A DNA stretch of 64,000 nucleotides from Blattamonas nauphoetae (Eukaryota; Preaxostyla; Oxymonadida). Where the stretch lies: positions 1-64,000 of the forward strand of contig JARBJD010000077.1 of assembly GCA_033064195.1 (NCBI GenBank), given 5' to 3'. Both the position numbers and the translations under genes were made by a program. The notes beneath the pieces were generated by a model, which saw nothing but the letters and a program-made list of their open reading frames with translations, was not told the origin of the DNA and made no database searches. Shown piece after piece: positions 10,180 to 21,800 of this stretch (positions are counted from its first letter, which is position 1; each line of letters begins with the position of its first letter).

Positions 10180-10409
10180 ATTTGTGCATTTATTTCACTT
10201 TTGCTCATGTATCCGTTATTTTTAGCGTTTTACACCACTTCTTGGTTTTATGACGTGTATTGTATCAAAAGTGTGTCAATTTGTGCTGGTGAAAAATGGT
10301 CGTCTCAAACGCGATCAAAACAAAATTCACTCAATTCATGGCTCATTATCTCTTTAAGCCTGTAACTGTTAATTAGGCAAAAAATAATTTTTGGTGACGC
10401 TCCATAGTG
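10180..10409 (-). mobile_element. Mariner-like dispersed repeat, copy 1 (remnant)
   Basis: Read on the minus strand the end is CACTATGGAGCGTCACC followed by AAAAATTATTTTTTGCC. The same end occurs at 11425, 29404 and 62676. Beyond the end, the sequence keeps the GATCGCGTT-like block shared by other copies, but no open frame survives. Confidence 0.55.
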
Positions 10410-11159
10410 TTTTGCAACCTTTCAAAAATAATCTCCCAAATGGTTCGAACCAAAAGTCGCCAGAAGGCGTTCTTAACTGATCTAATGCTAAAAGGCGTCA
10501 TAAGAGGACGATTCCTGAGCGAAAGATGATGGAAGACAGGGTCCATACCTTGTCTCGAAAATTTCGACTCGTAAAATCCTCAATGGGTCGGATCAAACTT
10601 TTTTCCAAAAGTGTTTTTATCGCGAATCTCACCTTTCAAAATCGATTTTGTAATTTTAGAAGATGTTTGAGGTGAATTTGAGACATAAAGTAGTGGTTAG
10701 TAGCGAAATCTGAAAATCGACTTTTGGTCCATTTTTGACCACTGTTCGGTACGTAGCTCCGCGAATTCTCAACCGATCTTCATCGGGATTGTTTTGATCG
10801 ATGACTCACATCGTCCTCGACATTTTAGAATTTTTTTCGATTTTTTTCGAAGTGGTTCTCAAGTTGGATTCACTTTGTTCGAGTTCAAAAGTGAAAAAAC
10901 ATCGAAAAAAGTGACAACATTTTTGGAATATATCAAAAATTTGCTTCAAAATTGACGCTTAAAATGAGGTCGAAATATTGGACATATTTTTGGAATTTAG
11001 GTCAAATTTTGGCATCATTGAAATGGCCTAAATTCCTTTTAATACAAGATTTAGAAATGGTCAATCGGAATTGACTTTTCGTTTCTGATTTCAACGACTA
11101 TTTCAATCTGGTTCCCAAATCGTCTACTATACTACTAGCAGTTGTCTCGATCAACACAG
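10410..11159. other. Non-coding stretch between two mariner-like remnants
   Basis: No open frame of note and no recognised RNA is seen. Since the flanking remnants face the same way, part of this DNA may be the decayed body of copy 2. Confidence 0.4.
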
Positions 11160-11425
11160 AAATCTCATGTTTTTTCCATTTTTCTCTTTAATGGATGATT
11201 TTTTTCCATTGTCTCACATAGAGACCTCTTTTTTTGTTGTTTTCCATCCTTTCCCTGTCTTTGAACTTGTTTTGCAGTAAAACGTGTGCCAAAACGTGCT
11301 GATCGTAATAAGGCCATTTCAAGCGCAATCAGGCTTGAAATCCAAAAATTCACCTTTTTCATGTGTACTGAACAGCTAAATGGCAATTAGGCCAATTTTG
11401 GCTTTTGGTGACGGACCGTCCTGTG
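11160..11425 (-). mobile_element. Mariner-like dispersed repeat, copy 2 (remnant)
   Basis: A 73-residue frame (11165-11386) keeps a block FTAKQVQRQGKDGKQQKK then R-x-L-C-E. It aligns with FVTKQVQRQTTDNLQQKK ... LCE in the copy at 29.4 kb, which indicates the N-terminal DNA-binding part of one transposase. The outer end has the GTCACC block of the family, although it is more diverged than the others. Confidence 0.55.
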
Positions 11426-12276
11426 ATGGTACAATTGAAAATTTTCCTCCCAATTGCTACAGAAGTGAGAGCTTGTATTCGAATATATTGCAGATTTTGA
11501 TGTTATAAAGCTTTATGGTCAGAGAGAAGACAAAAAAGGCATTAAAAATCAAACGAGCGGGAAAAAAACAAAATTTTTGAATTATATCTCAGCGCTATTC
11601 CGAGGAAACCTCTATAATACCCCGTTTTGCCTAGTAAAAAAGTGTTTGGACAATATCGTCACAACCTGTGAACAGACTTTGATGAAATGTTCTGTAGGAT
11701 CGTTGTTTTTGGTGAAATGAATCTTTTACAAAAAATTCAAGTAAAAATGGTGTGTCTCTGAGACGATGAGAAAAAACCCTATTTTTCGCCCAGAAAATTT
11801 TCATGGGCATTTTTTTTCTTTTTTTTGAGTGTCTTTGATCGATGTAGATACGATCACAATGCATTTTATTAGATTCAACAACAAAATTGAAGTAAATGGT
11901 GATGGATCAATGCGGACGAGTTTTGTAGAGAACGACCATAGTTCGCAGTCTCAATGAATGTCGTGAGTTGTCCTAATGACGTGGTCATAAACGAATCTTG
12001 TACCAGGTGAGAGGAGACGTATTTCATTGTGGACAAGGGATACGAGTCTGGATCGTTTCTCATCATTGATTCTTTTTCACAAGTAGTATAGTTGACGATT
12101 TGGGTACCAGATAGAAATTGTCGTTGAAATCCAATGTTGATCACACTATCTATTTCTTCGAATTGTTTTTCATTTCACTTCAATGACAACGTTTAATCAT
12201 CTCCAGAAGATGAATTCTGATCGCTGTCAGTGAGTTCACAGAAGTCATCCAGGATGGTTGGATGATCACGTTTTTT
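11426..12276. other. Non-coding or decayed stretch
   Basis: Short minus-strand frames (for example 11875-12144) show no motif. They lie just downstream of the hAT transposase remnant and could be its 3' part or flank. No RNA gene is seen. Confidence 0.35.
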
Positions 12277-13255
12277 TTAGAATTCGATTCTATCTCGTTC
12301 CATACTGATGAATGTGAACGTATCGTCTGAATGGAGTGGTGGAGTATTGTGGTAGATTTTTGTCAAAACCTCGACGTGATGTGTTGTCAGATTCGTTCGG
12401 TCCTTTCCTTTTGTTCGGTGCACGGTCGAAAACTCTCTTTCAGTGTCAACAGTTGTGGCGAAGATGGTCTGCATCACCTTCAAAAGGCCAAACATGGCCT
12501 GATCCATTTTCAAGTGTTCCTCTCGCAGACGGATTGCATGTGTTTCCAATGATCGAACGTCTCACCGCGCCATTTTTTACTCACAAATCTATCAACCTTC
12601 TTGGACCACGTTGAAATGATTGAATCGACAGCTGGTGAGTTCTTTGTCATCATTACATTGTGAGTGATGAAATTCAGTTCCGACCTTTCATCTGGTTCAT
12701 CAAATCTCAGTTGGAGTCGTTCGCACAGAGTTGTTCTCATGGACATTCATACTTGGGTCACTGCTGAAAGAAAAGACTGGAATCCGATAATAATACATTG
12801 ATTCATGATTCTGATCAATTCTCTTTTCACAGTGTGTTCGTCGAGTCGATTGATTTCATCAACTACCTCGGTGATTGTCCTTCTGGCAGCTGAGATTGTC
12901 ATATCGCTTTTTTGAAAGAGGAGACTTGAAGAATGAGTGATGTTGAGAAGAAGAAGGATCGACGAGATCAACGATGTTCAGATTTTTTTCAGGTTTAAAA
13001 GTTGAGTCGACTCTTTTGCATACACTCGAGAGACGAAACAATGCGCTCCCTCACTTCCAACACATATTCTTCTCTCTGCGAATACTTCTTGTCAGTGGTT
13101 TGTTTTATTTCCTGAGAATGATGTTGAATGATGTCTCCAACGAAGCATTGCGAATGGACAATGACTGTTTCTACTGTGTACTGACCTGAGATTCGAAAAT
13201 GTGAATTCGAAATGTTTTTCACATCACAAATTCTCGCCTTTTTCTCTGCATCCAA
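12277..13255 (-). pseudogene. hAT-family transposase remnant
   Basis: The frame 12277-12549 ends in a hAT dimerisation-type block: ATTVDTEREFSTVHRTKGK, then R-x-x-L, then HVEVLTKIYHN, matching the family pattern ER-x-FS ... R-x-x-L ... L-x-x-I-x-x-N. Upstream pieces in other frames (12510-12746, 12747-12971, 12995-13255) look like the preceding coding region split by frameshifts. The gene is therefore dead. No zinc finger or terminal repeats were found. It is a different element from the intact-looking 520-bp MITEs elsewhere in the window, though both may be hAT. Confidence 0.6.
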
Positions 13256-13285
13256 TTGAAGTGTTCAAAATCAGATGAGTCTTAA

Positions 13286-13820
13286 AAATCCGCAACATGG
13301 AGATAGTATGTGTTATTTGGTCAAACTAAGAGAAAGAAAAATCGATTCCGCGCCGAAACACCTGTGTCTGGAGAAAACCTCAAAACAGTGTGAAAGCCAG
13401 AAAGGCACACATTTTTCTCAACGTTTTGTCGTTTTTTCTTCACAACCAGCCATAGGTTTTCAATCAAATAAAAGGCATTGTGATCATAGAGATCTTACCA
13501 AAAGTTCCTCAAACAATAAACTGATTTTTTCCAAAGAATTTGTTGTCGAGCAAAATATCGTTGTTTTGATTTTCCCAAATACATAGAAGTTTTGCACAGC
13601 ATTTTTGTCAAAATGTTCGTTTCATCAAATAAACGTTTCTGTGAAAATGTTCATGGAAATCGAGTCACTGGTTGTTGAGGTATTCCCGAAACGCTTTTAT
13701 TTCGGACAAAAGGGGGTTTTTTAAGGTTTTCTCCCGACACAGGCGTTTCAGCACGGAACTACTTTTTCTTTTTTCGTAGTTTGACCAATATATTTTTGTC
13801 TAGTCCCATGTTGCGGATTT
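13286..13820. mobile_element. Fold-back/MITE element with ~100-bp terminal inverted repeats
   Basis: AAATCCGCAACATGG at 13286-13300 is matched inversely at 13806-13820. The complementarity continues inward over about 100 bp (left arm to ~13388, right arm from ~13717), including TTGGTCAAACTA, CCTGTGTC and GAGAAAACC blocks with scattered mismatches. The ~330-bp centre has no coding frame I trust. A target-site duplication was not clear. It is a non-autonomous DNA transposon or fold-back element of unknown family. Confidence 0.75.
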
Positions 13821-14554
13821 ATGAAAAGTTCAGGATTTTGAAACAACTATCATTTGAATCTCGATTGAAGAACACAATTCGGAATGGAAGGCTCTGTCCT
13901 ACGAAGTGGATTGGTTCGAGGAAATGAAAGAGTCTGAAGTTCCTATGCATCGACCAGATGGGTAAATTCAGATGATAATGGACCAACTTAAAAACTTCAA
14001 ATTTCTCATTCTTTCTGAAGTGTTTCTTTTGAAAATTCTCAAATTGTCTTCATAGCTCTGATTTCCGAAACAAGACATAATCTCTCGAGAAAAAAGCAGC
14101 GGAACATCACAACGGAACTCGACTGAAGAAAAAAGAAGATATGAGTTTTGACACTCACTTACAACGAGGTCGATTGTGGGTCCGAAATCCAGATGTGGAT
14201 GGTCGGAAAGTCTAATGTCAAGATGTTCTTCAATTGTGGTTCCGGAAAGAGTGAGGAGACGCGTCCAAAATTGTGAAACGAGGAACTGCGAATGATTGTT
14301 TGTGTTGAGTTTCGAAAATATCTCAGGATTACTTCAAACGGAGGATCATTCTCTCTAAGAATAGTGATCTGTTGGATCTTGATCGAAAAGTTTGACAAAA
14401 AATAAAAGTAAAAAACTATTTTCTCGTCAGAAACAGCTTGAATTGGATAAATAGGACAGACTCAGAGATCAGACCCACAACTTTGCAGATCTCCCCATAT
14501 TTTGGTTGTCTGACTATTCAGATTTCATCGTGAGGTTCACGCTCACGTTTGACC
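13821..14554. other. Intergenic stretch, nothing recognised
   Basis: The open frames are short (for example 14159-14398, minus strand) and show no motif. The last 150 bp are the presumed promoter region of the gene starting at 14555. Confidence 0.4.
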
Positions 14555-15309
14555 ATGTCGTCCGAAAATATCCCCCATTCTATCTCGTCATCACTTCATT
14601 TTGGTCGATTCCAGTGTGACCCCCAATCTACAAAGGATTGTCAACCACTCGTTTTCGATGTCCCAAACAATCGAGTCGCTGTCAATTCAACTCCCCAGTC
14701 AACTATTTCTTATCCCACGTGGTTTTCACCGTGTCTGAAGACTTTAGTTATCCCAGCTGTCCTTCAACCTGAGCAACTGTCGCCAGATTTGATCAACGAT
14801 AACGACGAACCCACACCAATTTTCAATCCACTTCGGCCATCCTCAACCTCTCCTCTTCATCTCATTCCAAATGCTCAGACACCACCACCTTTCATTACTT
14901 CAATTCTTCCATCCAATCCTTCAGACAGTCCATGGATTGAAACAGGGCTGAATATGGACACTCCCATCCCTTCAAAGATCGCGCAGACATCAGTATATCC
15001 ATGTATATAGAGTTACTGTCTGTCTATAAACAATTTTTTCATTTCTGACCATTCTTTTCAACTGCAGTTTATGAAGACCCGAAAACCCTCTCATTCCTCC
15101 CCAATAACGACAACCACATTTTCTTTCATATTTTGTTGGTATCCAACTCCGTTTTGTTTGGCTACCTTCTCCATTCATGCCGTAATCGACTTTTCGATGA
15201 CTATCCATGCATTTCAAAGAAAGCAGTTTTGTTCACTTTTTTCTCCAATAACCAGACGCTATCTCGAGAATTTTATGTATATTATGACCTGATATCCCTC
15301 CTGTTTTAG
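14555..15309 (+). CDS. Orphan protein, two exons
   Basis: The proposed exons are 14555-15002 and 15068-15309, with a 65-nt GT-AG intron (donor GTATATAG, acceptor ACTGCAG); the spliced product is 229 residues. I start at the ATG at 14555 rather than a TTG six bases earlier. The first exon is rich in Ser, Pro and Thr and looks disordered. The second exon carries a short hydrophobic stretch (HIFFHILLVSNSVLFGYLL) that could be one membrane segment. Another reading frame of exon 2 is also open, so the splice is uncertain. I do not recognise the protein. Confidence 0.4.
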
Positions 15310-15399
15310 TAAATTCTCGAGAAAAATCGAAGATAGTGCAAAAAAAATCAAAGATCATGTTCACTCCAACAGAACTTGGTGTGAGATATAGTGATGAGG

Positions 15400-17420
15400 T
15401 CAAGCCTTCTTTTTCCCGAAAACGCCAACCTCCACAAGGATTGTGAAGAGTGTGGCAACCCCAAAAAGAACAAACAAGACGATCCCAAACCAGCGTTCAA
15501 ATTTCTGTTTTCTGATCAGACCCGCTGCAACAGTAAAAATGAGACTCGCCCCGATCGCTATGATCGTGATAATGAAACCAGAATTGACAGGAAAAGTAAT
15601 GGGAGAGAGGGTGGTGGATGAGGAGGCAATGAATGATCTGATGGCCGAGATCGAGATGCCAATGAAGGAGTTGACCAAAGGACCGGCATAACACGCACTG
15701 ACAGCAGTGACTGGGAATCCCTGTCTGGCAATCTGGAATATATGAAAGAAGAAGAAATGGGGACATGTTGAGATTGAGTGAAGAAACAGACTGTTATATC
15801 GGCAACGAGATCTTCAAACGCAGCTCCCCACGCGAGGACTGTAATGGCAAGGAGGGATTTACTAATATGGGTGAGAAATCCGAATGTTTCCAAGATCTGG
15901 ACCAATTCACAAGCGAGCGCGTTCAGCCAGATGGTGGCGACCACAACTTGCCAAATCCCGAAAATGAGTCGAACAAGCGTCCGTTTCTTGAGATTCGGCC
16001 TGTTCAGGAACAGCGCAAGCGGGGTGACGAGAAAAATAGCTAAAAGCCAGATCAAGCTCCAGAGGGGAAACTGCAGAGATGTGGTGTGAGATTTTGGGGA
16101 TGGGATGGTAATTGATCGGTCCCACATTCCCAATAGATATATAAGAATGGGAGGGGACAAAGTGGAGTTGATCACGACCCTGAACCAATTCGTGTCATCG
16201 ATCAGAGGGAAGCAGATCTGCCGCAGAATTGTGAATGGGAATTCTACTACTTGCACAACTTTGCCAATAATGCCGTGTTCTTTCCAATTCGTCCATCGAA
16301 CAATGCTTTCTGTGGAATACTTCAAGCACGACGTGACGAACGACTTGGCCGAGGCAAAGCTGATCTGAACTTGATGACGAGGTCCTTCTTCTTCATCTTC
16401 TGAGTCTTGTTCCGTTGGTTGAACACTTGATTTTGAATTGCGGCCCTCTTCGCTGGATGAGAGCTTGCTGATGGGCGAGATCAAAGGCTTGCTTTCCTGT
16501 TGTCTTGGATCAGAATCATCATCATCATTAATCCCATAGACTGGTGACGATGATTGTGGCAATCCCAATGCATCAGCCTTCTTCTGACTTCGTTTCTTTG
16601 GGAGGTACTCGGAGAGCCAGCTGACGAAGAGATAAAGCGCATAAAGAAGCGGGAACAGGATCACCATGAAGAACTGAATCTTCCCTGTCACACAGATTGG
16701 GATCATGCAGAGAATGCACACAAAATAAAACGGTGCATCTTTCAGAATCAGCGCTTTTGGGACTGTGAATGGTTTGATCAATACAATCAGGCCAACAATG
16801 ACACACACAGCAAACATTCCGCTTCCGAGTCCTTCACCGATTGAGATGTCGAAAGCGTCATTTGCGGCGCCTGCCATTTGTGAGAAGATATCTGGTGCTC
16901 CATTCCCAAGAGCGATAAATGTGATGCCTGCCATGTTCTCTGAGAGGCCAAGGGTGTTTGAGAAGAACATGAGTGGAGGGACGAAATATTCAGAGGACGT
17001 TGATGTCACGAGGATGAACATCAAAAGGAGGAAGATGATGATGACGAGGAAGAAGAGCCATGGTGCCTTGTTGAACCCACAATATCGCCAGAGAAGGTAT
17101 GGGAAGAGGGTGTCTCCGATTTCTTCAACACAGTTGGTCTTGACGAAGGAACAGACATCGACGCCACCAGCTTTGGGGATTTTGCACAAAAACTCATCGC
17201 TATTCTGTTGTAGAGCAGTTAGGTTTGTTGGGATGTGTGAGGTTGTGAGATTAGAGGACGGGGAGTGATTTGAAGTGGGGCGATGAAGGTTAGTTCGATG
17301 TTTGAGGAGAAGTTTGGTTCGGTTTGACGGAATGTGGATTACAGCGAGAACAAGAAAAAACGAGCATAGAACAAAGAATTTGGCACAAAGAGAGAGTTTA
17401 GCTGGTGATGAACGAGCCAT
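15400..17420 (-). CDS. Cation/Ca2+ exchanger of the CCX/NCLX type
   Basis: The exons are 15792-17420 and 15400-15732 with a 59-nt intron, giving 653 residues. A signal peptide-like N-terminus comes first. The alpha-1 repeat contains GNGAPDIFSQMAGA near residue 175, and the alpha-2 repeat contains AWGAAFEDLVADITV just before the intron and continues as IARQGFPVTAVSACYAGPL after it, which confirms the splice. About ten hydrophobic segments flank a large acidic, Ser-rich cytosolic loop. In this family the protein swaps Na+ or H+/K+ for Ca2+ across an internal or surface membrane. It shares a ~140-bp divergent promoter region with the next gene. Confidence 0.88.
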
Positions 17421-17559
17421 CGAGGAAAGAATAAAATGGACGACGATCCAGGCCCTTCATTCAGCCTTCACTAGATTCACGGATGAAACATCAGCTCGGA
17501 TGTCGTCCCTCGGCTCATGATCACTCGACAGGAGGCTGATCATTCAGGATCTAGCACAA

Positions 17560-18560
17560 ATGAGATCTCACTGGATCGTCTACAAAGAGAATTTAGGGGT
17601 CAGATCATCAGAGATGTGTGATCAATCCTGTTGCTACAATTTCTGGGCTGTAACAAGTGCAAACTTGTCACAGGAGAAAGGATATTCGATGACGAGGCGA
17701 AATGGAAAGATTGCTATTCGCATCTATCGACTTATCTGCTTATTTTTCCTTCTGTTCCACACGATCACAGCTCTAATCAGTTTGTCACGCTTATCTCTTC
17801 ATTTTTTTCTAGACTCAGATTTTCCCCTCACATACTACACCATTCAGTCTTTTAGTGCAGCTATTCTCTATTTTGTGGTCAGTTTTCTCATTCAAGCCAT
17901 ATCTTCAGTTTATTCAATTTTACCGACGTGATCCCTCGAAAGGGTCCGTGCCATCATCACAAAACACTGAGTCCTCCACGCCTTTCGATAAGATGACATA
18001 TATCACATCTTTAATTGCTGTCACGAACGGTTTGATCGCAACGCTCGCATTTTGGATCCTTCTGTATTCACCCGGAATTCTGACCATATTCAACACAATC
18101 TGGTTCCAAGCAGTGCATCACGGCTTGGGATTCGTGTTAGCAGCCGTGGACGTCGTGTTCTTCTCACGCATCACATACCGCTGGTCACACTTCGTCTACC
18201 CTACGTTTTTCGCCTTGGGATACTGGGCATTCTCCGCCGTTCGATTTGCCTTCACTAAAACGTTCGCTTTTTTGATTATATAACCTCTGTTCGCTTAGAT
18301 GGATCTACCCGTTTCTGGACTTCACCAGAATCGATTCCGCCATTGGGGTTCCGCTGATTCTCGCTTTTTGCATTGGATTTCCGATGCTGTGGGCGTTGGC
18401 GACATGGGGACGAAATAAAGTGATTGCAACACACTCAAGTTCTGTGAAGGGTGGATCTGCTGAAACAAAGATGATATCAGTCGCAGAGGCAGAATCCGGC
18501 GTTTCTGATCAAACTCCCATCAACCCCAACCCTCTACAGCCCGTCAATTCTTCGGAATAG
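17560..18560 (+). CDS. Rolling-stone/AIG1-like multi-pass membrane protein
   Basis: The proposed exons are 17560-17877, 17909-18261 and 18299-18560, with introns of 31 and 37 nt and a 310-residue product. Six or so hydrophobic helices are seen. The pattern TYYTIQS ... HHGLGFVLAAVDVVF ... SHFVYP ... then WIYPFLDF recalls the rolling-stone/FAR-17a/AIG1 families, which are integral membrane proteins; AIG1 is a lipid (FAHFA) hydrolase. The WIYPFLD block appears only if the second intron is removed. The tail is polar. The exact start could lie further upstream. Confidence 0.5.
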
Positions 18561-18839
18561 AGAGGAGTCAGTTCCTCAGACTGTTGTTGTTGTTCTGTTC
18601 TTAATAGTGGGTTAAAGCTCCGTAGCGGTTCTGTTTGTCTATCTTGTTTGTCACTTCATCACACAGAAAGAGTAGTTTCGCGTGTATGGTCAGCAAAAAA
18701 CAAAAAGGGAAAAAAAGAGAGATCGTCGCTGGTGCAACAAATATACAATCGGAATGAGAAATCACGCCATAATTAAAATGATTCCGATGCAATAAAGAAT
18801 AATTAAAAATCAGATACCAGAAATACACAGAGAGAACCA

Positions 18840-21800
18840 TCAATTTGGCAACAACTTTTTTCCTCCGTCCTCCCACTCCATCACCAGCAAAGTCAGTAAC
18901 ACAGGGATGTGAACAAGCTCCAGTGGCACCAGCGGCTCAGAGGGGTACCCAAACTGACTCCGAAACTCATTTTCAGAAAGATCATTCCGTTCGTAGAACC
19001 ACCGTTCAAATTGCATTTCCTCCCCATTTTCATCAAAAATCGGCGAAACGCATTCCCGCTCTTCGATCGCCAGAGGAGGTGCGAGGGATTGTAGGATGAA
19101 AGGAGGAGTTGTGATTTCGCCGTTGTGGCGTGTGTCGAACAGAGCAACTTCCGAATCTTCACTCCATTCGTCCTCGTCTTCTCCATCCTTCTTCATCACG
19201 AGAACTGGTGGAATGGAGAACGTGGGAGTTGTGACCCGATCTGTCTTGATTGGTTCGAAGGTCAGAGAGGACGTGAGGGGTGGCGATGAGGTGAAGAATG
19301 GTGGAGAAAGCGGAGCTGGTTGGATTTGGGGAAACATGTTAACGAAAGCGGACTTCCCTACTCCCGTCTCACCAATAAAAATGACCTTGCTTGTTGGTGA
19401 TTGTTTGACAACACTCGAAATCGGCGAATTTTGTGGTGGTTTTATCGGAGTGAATGTCAATCTCTTTTTTGTCGATTCCACTTCAAACACTTTTGTTCGA
19501 TGCGGCGTCTCTGACAGCCAATCACGATCAGAACTCCTTCTTTTGTTCGTCTGTGGCGTTGTCATCAACATGGAAAGCGTGTTCGACGGCGGAGTTTCAG
19601 CCAAGCGAGGTGTCGTCGATCGAGACCCGACATTCGATCGAGGTTCGTCCGGATTCGGTTCGAGGAAGATTCGTGGAAATGTGGGAGTGTTCGGAGTTGA
19701 CTTCTCTTCTTTCGGCTTGTCCCCCCACTCGTTTGAGTTTGCGAACACTTTCTTCTCGATTGGTGGAGGTGGAGAGGTGCTCAGAATTGTTGGTGGATCA
19801 CAATGTCGATCTTCTGTCTTCTTTTTTGTTTTTCTCCGATTTGTGAGGAAGCCAGAATATGAACAGCGAAAATACGAAATCAGAAGAAGGGCTGCGAGCT
19901 TGCCGGCGATTCCACTTCTCACTTCTCGCTCCCATCTCGTCTTCCATCCTTCGTCCTCCTCTGCCTCTTCTTCCTCTTTCTCGTCTTCTTCGATTCTTCC
20001 CACTTGTCCCATCGTGCTCTCCCTCTCAATCCTCCTTCCAACCCAATCAATTCCCGACAACACGAGCGGATATTCCGACGGATCCAAAATAGGAGACGAT
20101 GGATTGAAACTTCTCGAAAACAGTTGAACTGACTGAAGAATGGACAACGAACATGTGATCACGTTGATTGTGTCCAACAACGACAGCGGAGAGAAAATCG
20201 AAGCATACTCGGCACGGGTGAGCAACGTCATCAACGCAAGATTGACGGATTTACCAACGCGATGGGATTGGCTGCTGAAGATATCGGTGCTGCGGGTGTG
20301 TGTTGGAGTGGAGAGAGGAGGGGTGGAGAGTGGTGAGATTCGCTTCCCGAAGTTGTGTTGAATCGAAATGTCGTGTTGCAAACCATTCACTCCAACACTT
20401 TCTGTGTCCCCAATCCCAACTGACGCAAAAGGACTGACGAAACTGGATTCGAGTTCGGATGCAAGTTCTTCAACTTCATCCACAAAAGTAGTTGGATGTG
20501 TCGGTTTCGGCTTGGTGATGGGAGCAGTGTGTTGAAAGGGACGAACAGCGAGAGGTGGAGATGGAGATTCGAGTGAGAAAGTGGAATGATAACGAAATGT
20601 GACGAAATCAGACGATTCCGAGCTGGAAATCGAGTCCAGAACGGTCGGCGAGCGTCTTCCCCCAAATCCCGACGATTCTTTCTGTTTTAGCAGCGGTGGT
20701 CGTTTGGATATCGAAGTTGACAAAGGCGGGAAATCGTCCATTCTCCCAGCCTTCCGCATCGCCATTCCAGTCCCTTCTCCTCGAAACAGTTTTCGGTCTG
20801 CTGAAATCAACTTCAGCGTCTCCTCGATCTCTTCAGCATCGCGTGGACAGTCGTTCATTTCATCCCATTCCATCTCTTTTTCTCGTAATTTCCACATTTC
20901 TGATTGTTCTATCCCTTTCTTTGAAGGCGAGTTTTCCTCCGATTTTCTGATGATTCGACGTGAGCTCAATCTCCCGTGTTTCGTGTGGAACGATTCCTGC
21001 TTCTTGTTTGAGATGAGTGGGAGTTGCATTGCTGTCTGGATCTGGTTCTCTCTCTCCGTCTTCTCATTCTCTGCCTGTTCATCTCTTTTGATTGAAGTTC
21101 GATTGATTTGAACTGCTCCGATCGGAACGAAAACTGGGATGGAGATCTGCCGTCTGACATCTCTTCTTCCCTCTCCTTCCCAACTCCCGTCTTGCCCACT
21201 CTCCCAATCTCTTCCTTTCGAATCAACAGAATTCCACTCCGATTCGTTCGTCTCTGTTTCAATCGAAGATCCATCAATCGATTGCGACAATCCTGTCACA
21301 TCTTTCCTCCTCGTTCTTTTCCCCAACGTCGGTGTCAGCGCACTCGGCAGTGCTGGCGAATTCTGTGCCAACATTGAGATCACTGCAGTGTCGGAGAATG
21401 AATGTGTTGGAGAGAGAAGCGTTGACCCTGTTGACTCTGTCGCTATTCCTACCAACGGCGAGTGTCGCTGTTCCGACAATTCTTTTTGAAGATCGAGTGC
21501 TTTCACAAAATGTGACTTCGAACTTCCTGATTCCGTGTCCGTGCGAGCTATGTCTGTCTGAATCGTTGGGTGTTGTGCATTCGATGGAGTTGTATGTAAA
21601 TAGGGAGTAGTTGAGAAACAATGAAGAAGGGTGGGTGTTCCAGTCCCGCGAAACGGCGTCATTGAAATTGCTGGTGGCGATCCCGACGGTGGGAATGGTG
21701 CAATTGACGTTAAAGGTACGTCCGCAATAAGTTCTTGAGGAACATGCCGATTCGCTGGGCGAGCGAGTCCAGTTTGGAAGGAAGCTGACCCAAATCCTGT

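Noticed and set aside
19096-20127. 343-residue plus-strand frame
   Set aside because: It is the antisense shadow of the WEE1-type kinase's Ser/Pro-rich region.
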